Positions 16,179 to 24,785 of a stretch of 64,000 nt of DNA are shown piece after piece. The position numbers were made by a program, and so were the translations under genes. The notes below the pieces were generated by a model. It made no database searches. It was not told the origin of the DNA and was given only the letters and a program-made list of their open reading frames with translations. Source of the DNA: Allomeiothermus silvanus DSM 9946 (GTDB taxonomy: Bacteria > Deinococcota > Deinococci > Deinococcales > Thermaceae); contig NC_014212.1 in assembly GCF_000092125.1 (NCBI RefSeq), forward strand, positions 392,001 through 456,000, given 5' to 3'. Each line of letters starts with the position of its first letter. Position 1 is the stretch's first letter.

Positions 16179-16829
16179 CTAGCCTTTTCTTACCCCGGTT
16201 TCCATCAGCACCGGCTCGGGAGCCTTCTTGAACTCTTGGCTCTGGGGGAAGGAGTGGCGATGGTGGATGATCCGCACCGCGTAGTCATAGGTTAGGTAGC
16301 TGTAGGCCCAGTTGGAGAGCACCAACAGCCGGTTACGGAACCCAGCCAGGTAGTAGATGTGAACAGCCAGCCAGGTCACCCAAGCCAAAAACCCTTTGAA
16401 CTTGACCCGGCCCAACTCGGCCACGGCCTTGGCCCGGCCCAGCACCGCCAGGTTGCCCTTGTCCTTGTAGCGGAAGGGTAGTTGTTTTTGTCCCCGCAGG
16501 TGGCGCAGGATGTTGCGGGCGGCCCAGGTCCCTTGCTGCATGGCGGTGGGGGCGACTTGCGGCAGGGGCTTGCCGTTCACCTCGAGATAGTTCATGTCCC
16601 CGGCCACATACACCTCAGGGGCCTCCGGCACAAAGAGTTCGGGAGTGGTGGCGACGCGATTGCCGCGTGTGGTAGGTAGGCCCGGCAGGGCTGCTCCTGC
16701 TACCCCTGCCGACCAGATCACCAAGTAGCTGGGGATGAATTCGCCGCTCTCGAGCCGTACCCCGGCTTCGCTCACTTCGGCCACCCGACTCTCCTTGAGC
16801 ACCTCTACCCCTAGTGACTTCAAGGAGTT
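16179..16829 (-). pseudogene. ndh: Type II NADH dehydrogenase, C-terminal piece (split by IS)
   Basis: This is the second half of a membrane-associated flavoprotein that passes electrons from NADH to quinone without pumping protons. It resumes at SLKSLGVEV and contains VIWSAGVAG, AGDMNY (FAD-binding Asp) and the amphipathic C-terminal membrane-attachment region. The IS element at 16830-17921 separates it from the N-terminal piece. GAGTT(T) is duplicated at both junctions. Removing the IS and one repeat restores one frame of 435 residues. The isolated piece starts only at an internal ATG and lacks the FAD-binding N-terminus, so it is inactive as it stands. Confidence 0.92.
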
Positions 16830-17921
16830 TAGGACTTACGCAGTTGGCTGAAGGATGTGGAGGGGATGGGCGAGATAACTTCGTATTGCCTCGCGAACAA
16901 TGGACGCCTTGGCCTCGTACCAGCTCACCCCCCTGCGCAGCCGGTAGACCTCCAGCCGGAGGAAGGCCCGCAAAGCCAGGAGGAGGTGCCGCAGGATGGA
17001 GACCGCCTTCCTCACCTGGGCCCGCTCCACCCCACAGCACTGCTTGAGCCCCCGATGGTACACTTCGATCCCCCATCCTTGCCGCTCTAACTCCGCCCGC
17101 TTCTCTTCGCTCATCCCCAGATGGTTCGTGGCCCAGTACTCCGCCTCCCCGTCCTTGGAGAGCGTTCGGAACACCCTCACGAACCCAAAACCCCGAAGAT
17201 GAACCACCCTCCCCTCCCCAGGGATTTCCACCTCACGGATGGGTACATTTCCCTTCCCCTCCGGGTTGACCAGGCGGTTGCCCTTCAGCCGCGTCAGAAA
17301 CCGCCAGCCAAAGCTGACTATGGCCTTGAGGTTCTCCAAGCTGGCATACCAGCTGTCCATCAGGACATATTCCGGCTGAAACCCCCGCTCCTTCGCTTTC
17401 TGGAGCATGGTCTGAAAGTGGTCGTTTTTGCTCTTCCCATCCTGGGGCTTGTCGTAGACCCGAAAGTCGCAGGGGATCAGGGCCTGCCCCTCCGTCCACA
17501 GCAGGGTCATGAGGGCGATGCCCCTAACCACCCTTTGGTGTTTGCCGCTCCAGTGGTAACTCACCAGATCCATGTCCCGAGCGTAGGGCTTATCCAGGGT
17601 GGTGTCGTCCAGGATCAGCAGCCCCTCCCTGAGCTTCACGAAGGCCTTGGCCTCCTGCCACAGCGCCGCCGTGTCGGGCGGCTGTCTTTGCAGCAGGCGG
17701 GTAAAGGCATCATGGGCGGGAGGGCTCTTCTCCTTTGGACTACAGCGAGCGGCCTCGGTACAGGTGAAGACCCGCTGAGCGGCGATGAGAAAGTGGATGT
17801 AGTCCAGGTCATCGCACTTCGGTGGGTTCATGGGCATCACCCCCTTTGGAGAAGCTTGGCTAAGCACTCTCCTCCTAGCACACAGAAGAATGTCCAGTCA
17901 ACTGCAACTGCGTAACTCCTA
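16830..17921 (-). mobile_element. IS701-like insertion sequence inside ndh
   Basis: The 1092-base element is bounded by 17-base inverted repeats with one mismatch: TAGGACTTACGCAGTTG (16830-16846) and, reversed, TAGGAGTTACGCAGTTG (17905-17921). It is flanked by a direct repeat GAGTT (16825-16829 and 17922-17926; a sixth base T also matches). It carries one full-length transposase on the minus strand. Sharp ends and an intact transposase suggest a recent insertion. The family call rests on the transposase. Confidence 0.92.
16836..17867 (-). CDS. Transposase, DDE, IS701-like (IS4 superfamily)
   Basis: The 343-residue protein has the DDE-type motifs of IS701-like enzymes: LILDDTTLDKPYA with the first Asp, SYHWSGKHQRVVRGI, VLMDSWYAS with the second Asp, and WGIEVYHRGLKQCCGVE with the Y-(2)-R-(3)-E-like region near residue 275. 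The GTG start at 17867 has AGGAGGA just before it; an ATG a few codons in (MPMNPP) is an alternative. No frameshift or stop interrupts it, so the element may still be mobile. Confidence 0.88.
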   Translation of the reverse strand: MLSQASPKGVMPMNPPKCDDLDYIHFLIAAQRVFTCTEAARCSPKEKSPPAHDAFTRLLQRQPPDTAALWQEAKAFVKLREGLLILDDTTLDKPYARDMDLVSYHWSGKHQRVVRGIALMTLLWTEGQALIPCDFRVYDKPQDGKSKNDHFQTMLQKAKERGFQPEYVLMDSWYASLENLKAIVSFGWRFLTRLKGNRLVNPEGKGNVPIREVEIPGEGRVVHLRGFGFVRVFRTLSKDGEAEYWATNHLGMSEEKRAELERQGWGIEVYHRGLKQCCGVERAQVRKAVSILRHLLLALRAFLRLEVYRLRRGVSWYEAKASIVREAIRSYLAHPLHILQPTA

Positions 17922-18583
17922 GAGTTTTCTACGTAGCGCGATGACCCTTCCGAAAAGGCGTGGAGCAAGCGCTTGCCTGCTTCGATCAGCACGATGCGCA
18001 GTTCAGCACCCCGCAACTCAGGGTAATCCCGGGCGACCACGTGTTTCTTGAGTTCGCCCAAAGCCCCGGCCAACTCCACCCCGGTGGGGCCACCCCCCAC
18101 GATCACGAAGGTCAGTAGGGCCTTGCGCCGCTGAGGATCGTTAGTTCGTACCGCTTCTTCGGCAGCCGATAACGCTCGGTCGCGTATGTGCAGGGCTTCC
18201 TCCAGGCTTTTGAGCCCAATGGCGTATTGGGCCACCCCGGGGATGCCAAAGTCGAAGCTGCGGCTGCCGCTACCTACGATGAGGTAATCATAGGGAATGG
18301 GTTTGCCCTCCACAACGACCACCTTGGCTTGGAGGTCCACCCGCTCAGCCTGGCCCATCACGAAGTTCGCGTTGGGATAGCGGCGCAAGAAGGCTCGGAT
18401 CGGCATGGCGATCTGGGGAGCCTCGAGCCCGGCAGAAGCCACCTGGTACAAAAGCGGTAGGAACAGATGGTAATTGTTTTTGTCTACCAGCGTGACCCGT
18501 AGGTTCTTTTCGCGCCCGAGCACCCGCACCGCGCCCAGCCCGGCAAACCCCGCGCCTAATATGACCACGTGCTTTTCTGCCAT
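17922..18583 (-). pseudogene. ndh: Type II NADH dehydrogenase, N-terminal piece (split by IS)
   Basis: This piece carries the FAD-binding Rossmann motif GAGFAGLGA near the N-terminus, the HLFLPLLYQVASAG segment that faces the quinone site, and the NADH-binding GGGPTGVELAG (about 165-175). It runs to RYVENS and then enters the IS, where about 24 foreign codons follow before a stop. The C-terminal membrane anchor is at 16179-16829. A truncated folded domain might still be made but would lack the membrane-binding end. Confidence 0.92.
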
Positions 18584-18823
18584 CTAAATCCTCCTGGGGT
18601 CGGGGAATCCCATTGGCTCCGTTACAGCCGCTATCCGACCCGGGACCGCCGTTCTTGATGCCGCGGGGCAGGATTACTGCCGTCCGCTCTAGGGACATTT
18701 GTACTTCTTTTCTCAAGCAAGGGCTAGCCGTCAGCTCACAATTTGTGCTTTATTTCTCAAGCTATCGCGGCGGGTGTTGGGCCGGAGTACTAGGTGGGTA
18801 CCCAAATTTGCTAGCGCTCAGTA

Positions 18824-20527
18824 TCAGTATAAGTAGCGGTAATAGGCATAAGCTTCTAGCACGCTGGATAGGAATTCGCGAGGCTCCTCCCGTTCCTGGA
18901 AGCGCAAAAAACCCTGCAGCGAGCCGCTGGCTGCGACGCCGCGCCGCACGTAGCCGATTCCGCCGTTGTAAGCGAGAATCGCACAAGGCCAGCGCTCGGC
19001 CTCGCTCAGAAAGGTGCAGCGGTCGTGGAGCCAGCGCAAGTAGCGGGCTCCGTAGCGGATCGAGGTCTCCGGATCGAAGCGGTCGCCGGGGGTTTCCCCC
19101 AACATCCGGGCCACATCCTCCCAAGTGGGGCGGGTGAACTGCATGAGGCCTTGGGCTCCGGTGCGGCTCACCGCTTGGGGGTCGAAGTGGGACTCCTGCC
19201 AGATCAAAGCCCAGAGCAGCGGGGGCTCGAGCCCGTTGGCTTGGGCGTACTTCTCCACCCACGCGGCGTAGGCCTGGGGGTAGATGGCTTCCAAGACCGC
19301 TCGGCTCTGGGGCAGCTCCTCGGCCTGGTTGATCGTTTCGCGGTAAGCCCCCAGGGCCTGCAGCTCCCGGATCAAGGCCAGTTTGCTGGCAGGGTCCGGG
19401 GCTTGCAGCAGGGCGTAGCGCAACTCGCCTCGGGCCCACTCAGCCTTGCCCTGCTGGGCGAGCGTATGGGCTATGGGGATGGCCGGGGGCTCTTGCGGTA
19501 GGGGGGGTAGCTCGGGAGCCAGCTTCGGCTCGAGGGGTTTCCCCGCCAGGGCCGCCAGCCCGCCCCTAAGCAGGGTGTACGCTTGGCGCTCGAGTTCGCC
19601 GTCGCCGATCTGCCGGGCCAGCACCCAGGCCCGGTACGCAGCGTCGTCGCGGAAGGTCGGCTCGGGCGAGGGGAGGTGGTTAGAGCCTGTGGGGGACGCA
19701 GCCTGAGGCTGGGCCAGTTGGAGGTAAGTGAGGAGGGCCTCGCGGAGGCGGCCCTCCTGCTCGAGCAGCCCTGCCGCCCGCCACTGCCCCTCGGGGGTGC
19801 TTTCGCGGTAGGCAGCGATGGCCTGGGGGATCTGCCCCTGGCTCTGCAACCAAGCCCCCTGGGCGAAGCGGCTCTCGCGCAGGTCGTAGCGGGCCAAGGT
19901 CTGGATGCCCAGCTCCTGCTGATTGCTCAAGTAGAGGCTCCAGCCCAGGCCGTAAAGCCCTCTAGGATCCGTCTTGGCCCATTCCCGGTACACCGGGATG
20001 GCCTCACGGTAGCGCCCCAGCCGGTACAAGGCGGGTGCTTTGAGATCGGGCCGAACCCCATCCGGCAGGACTGCTAGCAGCGGCGCATAGGCTCTGCCCG
20101 CATAGAGCCTTTGGTAGAGGTCGTCGCCGGAGGTCAGGCGGCGTAAGCCGGACACCGCTTCTGGCGCGGGTAGAAGCCGGGTGTAGGCCTCAATCGCCTC
20201 GGTGCGCATCCCTGCGGCCTCCAGGAGGGGAGCAGCCTGAGCCCAGGCCCCACGGGGATCAAAGCCCGGCTCGAACGAGCGGGACTGCTCGAGGAAGTGC
20301 GCCCAAGCTAGGGCGTGGGGGGCTCGCTCGAGGGCGGAAAGGGTAGGGTCGGCAGCCAGCGCGCGCGCTGCTACCAGCCCGGCGAACCCAGGCTCGGCAG
20401 CCAGGCTGGCCAGGGTCAGGACGTCCTGTTGCTGCAAGGCCCGCTCGAGCTGTTGGTATGGCCCCGGTAGCTGCTGCCCCCGGCAGCCCAAGGCCAGCAA
20501 CATCAACAACAAAAGCCCCCACCGCAT
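18824..20527 (-). CDS. Lytic transglycosylase lipoprotein (SLT family) with TPR-like region
   Basis: It cleaves peptidoglycan between MurNAc and GlcNAc with formation of anhydro-MurNAc. From the ATG at 20527 the protein has 567 residues. It begins with a lipoprotein signal peptide ending LALGC (lipobox). Residues about 30-400 form helical repeats resembling Slt70's ring. The catalytic SLT domain near residues 405-550 has LIWQESHFDPQAVS (catalytic Glu), GAQGLMQF and ILAYNGGIG. An upstream in-frame extension to 20617 is rejected because it would bury the signal peptide and overlap the repeat at 20582. Confidence 0.9.
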   Translation of the reverse strand: MRWGLLLLMLLALGCRGQQLPGPYQQLERALQQQDVLTLASLAAEPGFAGLVAARALAADPTLSALERAPHALAWAHFLEQSRSFEPGFDPRGAWAQAAPLLEAAGMRTEAIEAYTRLLPAPEAVSGLRRLTSGDDLYQRLYAGRAYAPLLAVLPDGVRPDLKAPALYRLGRYREAIPVYREWAKTDPRGLYGLGWSLYLSNQQELGIQTLARYDLRESRFAQGAWLQSQGQIPQAIAAYRESTPEGQWRAAGLLEQEGRLREALLTYLQLAQPQAASPTGSNHLPSPEPTFRDDAAYRAWVLARQIGDGELERQAYTLLRGGLAALAGKPLEPKLAPELPPLPQEPPAIPIAHTLAQQGKAEWARGELRYALLQAPDPASKLALIRELQALGAYRETINQAEELPQSRAVLEAIYPQAYAAWVEKYAQANGLEPPLLWALIWQESHFDPQAVSRTGAQGLMQFTRPTWEDVARMLGETPGDRFDPETSIRYGARYLRWLHDRCTFLSEAERWPCAILAYNGGIGYVRRGVAASGSLQGFLRFQEREEPREFLSSVLEAYAYYRYLY

Positions 20528-20581
20528 GGGCTTTAGCCTAAGGCCCATAGATGAGATGGGCTTCAGAAATGGGCCTATCGC

Positions 20582-20651
20582 GTTTCCCACCATTACGTAA
20601 TGTACTCGGCCCAGCAAACCCCGCTGTACCGAGTATTCGTGGGAACCGCTC
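20582..20651 (-). repeat. Dispersed intergenic repeat, copy B (inverse of 4345)
   Basis: 70 bases matching 4345-4422 in reverse complement. A hairpin CCGCTCT-AA-AGAGCGG (20646-20661) overlaps its end. It lies between the rhomboid gene end and the transglycosylase start. Confidence 0.8.
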
Positions 20652-20706
20652 TAAAGAGCGGCCTAAGCACCCACCTATGGACCGGGGTTTGCCAGCACTG
20701 ACGTAC

Positions 20707-21342
20707 CTAGTAGCGCCTCGAGACCTGGGGCAGGGCAAACGCCCGCACCAACACCGTCCCGAAGATAAAGCCGCCGATGTGCGCCCAGAAGGCGATTCCC
20801 TCCACCCCGGCGAAGCTCTGCAAAAGCTGGATCAAAGCCCAATATCCCAGGTAGATGAAGGCCGGGACCGGTAGAGGGATCCAGCCCACCAGCGACAACA
20901 CCGTGGCGCGAGGAAAAAGCACGATATAAGCTCCCAGCACCGCCGAGATGGCACCCGACGCCCCTACCATGGGTACATCGGTGGAGGCGAAGACCAGCCC
21001 TTGGGCCAAGGCCGCCGCGACTCCTCCCAACAGGTAGAACACCAGGAAGCGAAAATGCCCCAACTGGTCTTCGATGTTGTCGCCAAAGACCCACAAAAAC
21101 CACATGTTCCCCAGGATGTGCGCGAGCCCGCCATGCATGAACATGCTGCTAAAGATCCGCGGCCACTCCGAGGTGGGATCGGCCCAGAACCTCGAGGGGA
21201 TGAACCCGTACTGCAAAATGGCCTGATCGGGATCCGGGAAGAAAAAAAATTGCCAGACGAACACTGCGAGGTTCGCCAGCACCAATAACCGCACCACGTA
21301 GGGGGTACGGCGTGAGCGGTTGATGTCGTAAAGCGGGAACAT
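20707..21342 (-). CDS. Rhomboid-family intramembrane serine protease
   Basis: The 211-residue protein has six hydrophobic segments. Catalytic residues are the Ser of VGASGAISAVLG and the His of FWAHIGGFIFG; HILGNMWFLWVFG carries the conserved His/Asn of the oxyanion region. The short N-terminus has an Arg/Tyr-rich cytoplasmic stretch. A second rhomboid with the same layout is at 24786-25445; the two are paralogues. Substrates of bacterial rhomboids vary and none can be named here. ATG at 21342 directly precedes the first helix. Confidence 0.92.
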   Translation of the reverse strand: MFPLYDINRSRRTPYVVRLLVLANLAVFVWQFFFFPDPDQAILQYGFIPSRFWADPTSEWPRIFSSMFMHGGLAHILGNMWFLWVFGDNIEDQLGHFRFLVFYLLGGVAAALAQGLVFASTDVPMVGASGAISAVLGAYIVLFPRATVLSLVGWIPLPVPAFIYLGYWALIQLLQSFAGVEGIAFWAHIGGFIFGTVLVRAFALPQVSRRY

Positions 21343-21513
21343 GCTTCAAGTTACTGTACCGCAATCTGGAAAGATACCCGCTAGCCAACCTCGTCTTTCG
21401 TGGGGGGCGAAGCTCATCCCTCCCGTACTACGGGGGTGGGGGTGCTGGGCGGACGGCAGGAAAAATCCCTGACTTTTTTGCCAGAGGGAGTCTTATGCGG
21501 GATCTGCTGGCCT

Positions 21514-22008
21514 TTACCGCACCGAAGGGTAGTTCCCCCAGGCTAAAAACCGGTAGCGGTCCCGCTCGCGGTTGGGGTCATAGGCCTGCTCGATGTACCC
21601 GCTGGCCTCGAGGTCGCTAAAGAGTTCCTCGGCCACGTCTCGGTCTACCCCGAAGCGCTCGACGATAAAGTCCAGCACCTCCTCCTTAGGGTCGCTCGGC
21701 TCGGTGGGGGTTGCGAACTCGTTGTACTCCGGCCCTAAATTTTTCAGCAGCTCAGGGTGGGCTTGCTGCAAAAACAGCCAGCGGCTCCTCTGAGCCGGGA
21801 TGAAGTGGGCATATCCCGCCTGCTCCAGCCGATTGGCGGTCTCCACGGCCTCGTGATGGCTCAGCCCGGCCTGCATCAGGTAGGTTACCAGCCCTTCGCG
21901 CTCACCGACTAAACCCTGAGGGTGCTCCTGGCGCAAGAGGGTTGCAAGCTCTTCCGTCTGCTCGAGCCGGGCTAGCTGCGTGATCCGATCCGCGATGGGG
22001 CGGTCCAT
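21514..22008 (-). CDS. Uncharacterised 164-residue soluble protein
   Basis: From ATG 22008 (preceded by GAGGAGA) the protein has 164 residues, mostly helical, acidic, and with no signal peptide or membrane segment. It contains two similar helical stretches that look like winged-helix or HTH-like repeats: EGLVTYLMQAGLSHHEAVETANRLEQAGYAHF-type and EEVLDFIVERFGVDRDVAEELF-type, each followed by a Gly-Tyr turn. I do not recognise the family. It starts 13 bases after the stop of the eRF1-like gene and is surely in its operon, so the two probably act together. Confidence 0.7.
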   Translation of the reverse strand: MDRPIADRITQLARLEQTEELATLLRQEHPQGLVGEREGLVTYLMQAGLSHHEAVETANRLEQAGYAHFIPAQRSRWLFLQQAHPELLKNLGPEYNEFATPTEPSDPKEEVLDFIVERFGVDRDVAEELFSDLEASGYIEQAYDPNRERDRYRFLAWGNYPSVR

Positions 22009-22021
22009 GCTTGTCTCCTCC

Positions 22022-23176
22022 CTACCAGCGCAGTAGCCCGGCCAGCCCGCCAAACTCCCGCAATAGGCGCTCTTCGGCCTCGCCATGGACGAATTCGAGC
22101 CGCGCCGCATAGGCCTGGGCTAGCCGGGGTAGGGCTTCCTTGAGCGAAACCTCCTCCACCTGCTCACCCGGACAGTAGGCCCGGGCCGCTTCGCGGATCA
22201 TACCCACCATCCCTGAAGGGCAGCGGAACACCGTGCCCTCGAGCTTCCAGGGGGCTACCAGCAGGTGGATTCGCCCTTCTTGCAACAGGCTGATTACTTG
22301 ATCCACCCCGCTAACCCCGTTTTCCCGAATCTGCTCGAGCAGCTTAAGTTCGCGCTCGCGCTCGAGCGGGGGCAGTTCCCTTTCCACGATCTTGAGGATC
22401 TCCCCCGCGCTGACCCGGGAGTGGGGAGCCGAAGGCAAAATATAGGGCTTGGGGAAGTTTTCGGGCAGATGAGCGGCGAAGTTTTTGGTGTCGGGGTCGG
22501 GCCCCATCAACACCAGTTGCTCAATCCCCCGGGATTTCATCACCTCGACCAGATGGTGCGCCATCTCCTTGTAAAAGCGCTCGGTCCACTCGCCCATGCG
22601 CTCGCTGAAGTGGTCCTTGCCGCTACCGCCACTGGCCCGTCCTACGTGACCAGGAGCGCCGGGCCCGGCGCTACGCCCTCCGGCAGCCGTGGCGTCCTCC
22701 CCCAGATCGCACCATTCCTCGGGGTTTACCGCCCGGAAAGCCCCCTCCAGCTCTTCGATTTCCCCCAACACCACTTCGAAAAGCCGCCACTTCTCCTGAT
22801 CTACGAGTACCACCGCGCGGCGCTCGTGCTCATCGATGGCATAGAGCAAGGGGGTCAGGTAGGGCTGACCCCAGCGGGCTTCGATCCCGTCTGAGAGGGG
22901 CAAATCTACTTGCAGATCGTAGATCTCGAGCAGATTTTCCCCGGCGAAAATCACCCGGGTACGGGCTTGGGGGCGGTCTTCCTCGAGCCTCGCGAGTACT
23001 TTGTCGAAGATTTCCTTGGGGACCCCAAGGGCTTTCATCTGCTCCTTGGCCCTAGCCAGATAAGCCCGGCCCGCGTTTTCCTCCTGGGCAGGGTTGGTAG
23101 AGAGATACAGCGAAAGCACCGGTCCTGGATGCTGTACTAGATTCTGAATCGAACGTACCTGAGCTTGGGTAAGCAT
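22022..23176 (-). CDS. Bacterial archaeo-eukaryotic release factor (eRF1/Vms1)-like protein
   Basis: The 384-residue product resembles the baeRF/VLRF1 group related to eRF1 and Vms1. VLSLYLST near the N-terminus is typical of it. Residues about 110-260 match an RNase H-like domain 2: VVLVDQEKWRLFEV, a long glycine-rich loop (about 170-195), then ERFYKEMAHHLVEVMKS and LVLMGPDPDTKNF. The loop takes the place of eRF1's GGQ loop but has GGRS and GGSG rather than GGQ. The end (about 300-375) fits an L7Ae-like domain 3. Possible roles are ribosome rescue or peptidyl-tRNA cleavage (inference). ATG at 23176 follows AGGAGG. Confidence 0.7.
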   Translation of the reverse strand: MLTQAQVRSIQNLVQHPGPVLSLYLSTNPAQEENAGRAYLARAKEQMKALGVPKEIFDKVLARLEEDRPQARTRVIFAGENLLEIYDLQVDLPLSDGIEARWGQPYLTPLLYAIDEHERRAVVLVDQEKWRLFEVVLGEIEELEGAFRAVNPEEWCDLGEDATAAGGRSAGPGAPGHVGRASGGSGKDHFSERMGEWTERFYKEMAHHLVEVMKSRGIEQLVLMGPDPDTKNFAAHLPENFPKPYILPSAPHSRVSAGEILKIVERELPPLERERELKLLEQIRENGVSGVDQVISLLQEGRIHLLVAPWKLEGTVFRCPSGMVGMIREAARAYCPGEQVEEVSLKEALPRLAQAYAARLEFVHGEAEERLLREFGGLAGLLRW

Positions 23177-23193
23177 CTCCACCTCCTAAAGTC

Positions 23194-23364
23194 TTATACC
23201 GGATTCAAAAAGACAGTTTACAAAGCTAAAAACTTCAGAGGCTGTCTTTTTGAATCCCAGAGCACTCCCCTTCCAAGGGGCGGTATCGCCCTCCGCTACG
23301 CGGATAACTTTGGTCGGGTTGATTCGTTACCGTTCGGTAACGAATTAACCGAATCTGGTATTAG
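23194..23364 (-). mobile_element. MITE-like element, copy A
   Basis: 171 bases with imperfect terminal inverted repeats (TATACCGGATTC at one end, GAATCTGGTAT at the other) and two long internal hairpins: GGATTCAAAAAGACAG pairing with CTGTCTTTTTGAATCC, and ATTCGTTACCG pairing with CGGTAACGAAT. A second copy with a different sequence but the same fold is at 47864-47996. It encodes nothing credible. It lies 18 bases upstream of the eRF1-like gene, and its end supplies a TATAAG that could act as a -10 box for that gene. Confidence 0.75.
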
Positions 23365-23458
23365 TGATTGTTCCAGTTTGAGCTTAGGCTCACCGAGGTT
23401 GAGGAAAGCAAAACCCCGGAATAATCCGGGGATGGGCCAATGGAGGCTAGGCACAATG

Positions 23459-23875
23459 CTAGGCATTGACCCGAACTTCGATCTTGCGGGGTTGGGCTGC
23501 TTCGGCCTTGGGGATGTCTAGGTAGAGCACCCCGTGCTTGAAGTTGGCACTCACCTTAGAGAGATCGTAGGTGTTGGGGATGGTAAAGCTGCGGATGAAG
23601 GTACCGTAAGTGCCCTCGAGCCGGTACTGGGTGGCGTTCTCGGGCTTCTCGAAGGGGCGCTCGGCCTTGATGGTGAGGGTATTGTTCTCGGCCTGCACGT
23701 CCACCTTCTGGGGGTCTACGCCCGGCAGGTAAACAGCGAAATGTAAACCCTGGGCGTCCTCGAGCACATCCACCAGCGGGGCAAAGGTGCGGTTATCGTT
23801 ACGGGAAGCCTGCAAGCTGCGGAACAACTGCTCCTGAAGCTCTTCGATTTCGCGGAATGGATCAAACCTGACCAT
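23459..23875 (-). CDS. Small heat-shock protein Hsp20 (alpha-crystallin family)
   Basis: An ATP-independent holdase of 138 residues. The alpha-crystallin domain spans about 32-125: PLVDVLEDAQGLHFAVYLPG, VDVQAENNTLTIKAER and the hallmark ANFKHGVLYLDIP. The C-terminal KIEV is the IxI/V-type motif for oligomer contacts. ATG 23875 is preceded by AGGAGGTAAT; a longer reading to 23911 would cross the promoter and is rejected. It has its own promoter with a HAIR-like operator (23894-23923), so it can be induced separately from the upstream stress operon. Confidence 0.95.
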   Translation of the reverse strand: MVRFDPFREIEELQEQLFRSLQASRNDNRTFAPLVDVLEDAQGLHFAVYLPGVDPQKVDVQAENNTLTIKAERPFEKPENATQYRLEGTYGTFIRSFTIPNTYDLSKVSANFKHGVLYLDIPKAEAAQPRKIEVRVNA

Positions 23876-23893
23876 ATTACCTCCTCGAGGAAC

Positions 23894-23923
23894 ATAATAA
23901 AACTTGAGCATGATATTGTCAAG
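23894..23923 (-). promoter_or_regulatory. hsp20 promoter with HAIR-like operator
   Basis: -35 TTGACA (23917-23922), 17-base spacer, -10 TATTAT (23894-23899). CTTGAGC-N7-TGTCAAG (23903-23923, read on the plus strand) overlaps the -35 box. It resembles the HspR-binding HAIR element CTTGAGT-N7-ACTCAAG. Related sites lie at clpB and dnaK. Confidence 0.8.
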
Positions 23924-23933
23924 ATACTTGCGG

Positions 23934-24776
23934 CTAACGCCTGCCCTTAACGGGGCTGCGCTCCCGTTCGTAGGGCAAGGGCACGTACTGCACGCTAGGT
24001 TTACCGCCGCGGGGCTGGGGGTACATCTCCATCAGCTCATACACTTCCAGCGGCATCTCGGTGGATACCTTGAGCCCCAGGGTGCGGGCCTCCTCCACGC
24101 TGATGGGGTAGTCGTGGGTCCAGGTGCCCTGCGAGAGGATGCCGGCTACCTCTTCAGCTCGGGCCTCCTCGAGGTGCTTCTTGAGGAGGTTCTTGACCGT
24201 GGTATGAACCTGGATCAGCGCCTTGCGGGCTACATCGGCCAAGATGAACGTTTGGTCATCGATTTCGCTGGCGGGTTTGTGCTCGAGTACCTTGATGACC
24301 GAAGCCGCCGGGTACTGCCCAAGCTGGGGGTCTACCGGCCCCAGTACAGCGTTTTCGTCCATCACGATCTCGTCGGCAGCCAAGGCGATAAGCGTACCGC
24401 CGGACATGGCGTAGTGGGGCACGAAGACGGTCACCTTAGCAGGGTGTTTTATGAGCGCTTCGGCGATTTGCTCGGCAGCCAGCACCAGCCCGCCGGGGGT
24501 GTGCAGCACTAGGTCGATGGGCACGCTTTTGTCGGTGAGGCGAATAGCCCGCAAGACCTGCTCGGAGTCGTCGATGTCGATATAGCGAGCGAAGGGAATA
24601 CCCAAAAAGGAAAAGCCCTCCTGGCGATGGATGAGGGTGATGACCCGGCTCTTGCGCTTGCGCTCGAGCTCGGTGATTTTGCGCGCGCGGCCCAGCAGAA
24701 GCATCTGCTGGTTGAAGTAGGGGGTGAGGGTGGAGAGGATGAAGAAAAGCCAAAAGAGCTGAAAAAAAATGTCCAT
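23934..24776 (-). CDS. SDH-family ClpP-fold membrane-anchored serine protease
   Basis: The 280-residue protein has an N-terminal membrane helix (about 3-20) followed by a ClpP/crotonase-type fold. PIDLVLHTPGG forms the oxyanion strand, and YAMSGGTLIALAADEI holds the nucleophile Ser; VLGPVDPQLGQ follows as in SppA and SDH proteases. It probably cleaves membrane or peripheral proteins. It is the last gene of the 13-gene stress operon, ten bases after the rhomboid stop; the hsp20 promoter follows immediately. Confidence 0.85.
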   Translation of the reverse strand: MDIFFQLFWLFFILSTLTPYFNQQMLLLGRARKITELERKRKSRVITLIHRQEGFSFLGIPFARYIDIDDSEQVLRAIRLTDKSVPIDLVLHTPGGLVLAAEQIAEALIKHPAKVTVFVPHYAMSGGTLIALAADEIVMDENAVLGPVDPQLGQYPAASVIKVLEHKPASEIDDQTFILADVARKALIQVHTTVKNLLKKHLEEARAEEVAGILSQGTWTHDYPISVEEARTLGLKVSTEMPLEVYELMEMYPQPRGGKPSVQYVPLPYERERSPVKGRR

Positions 24777-24785
24777 ACGACCTCC

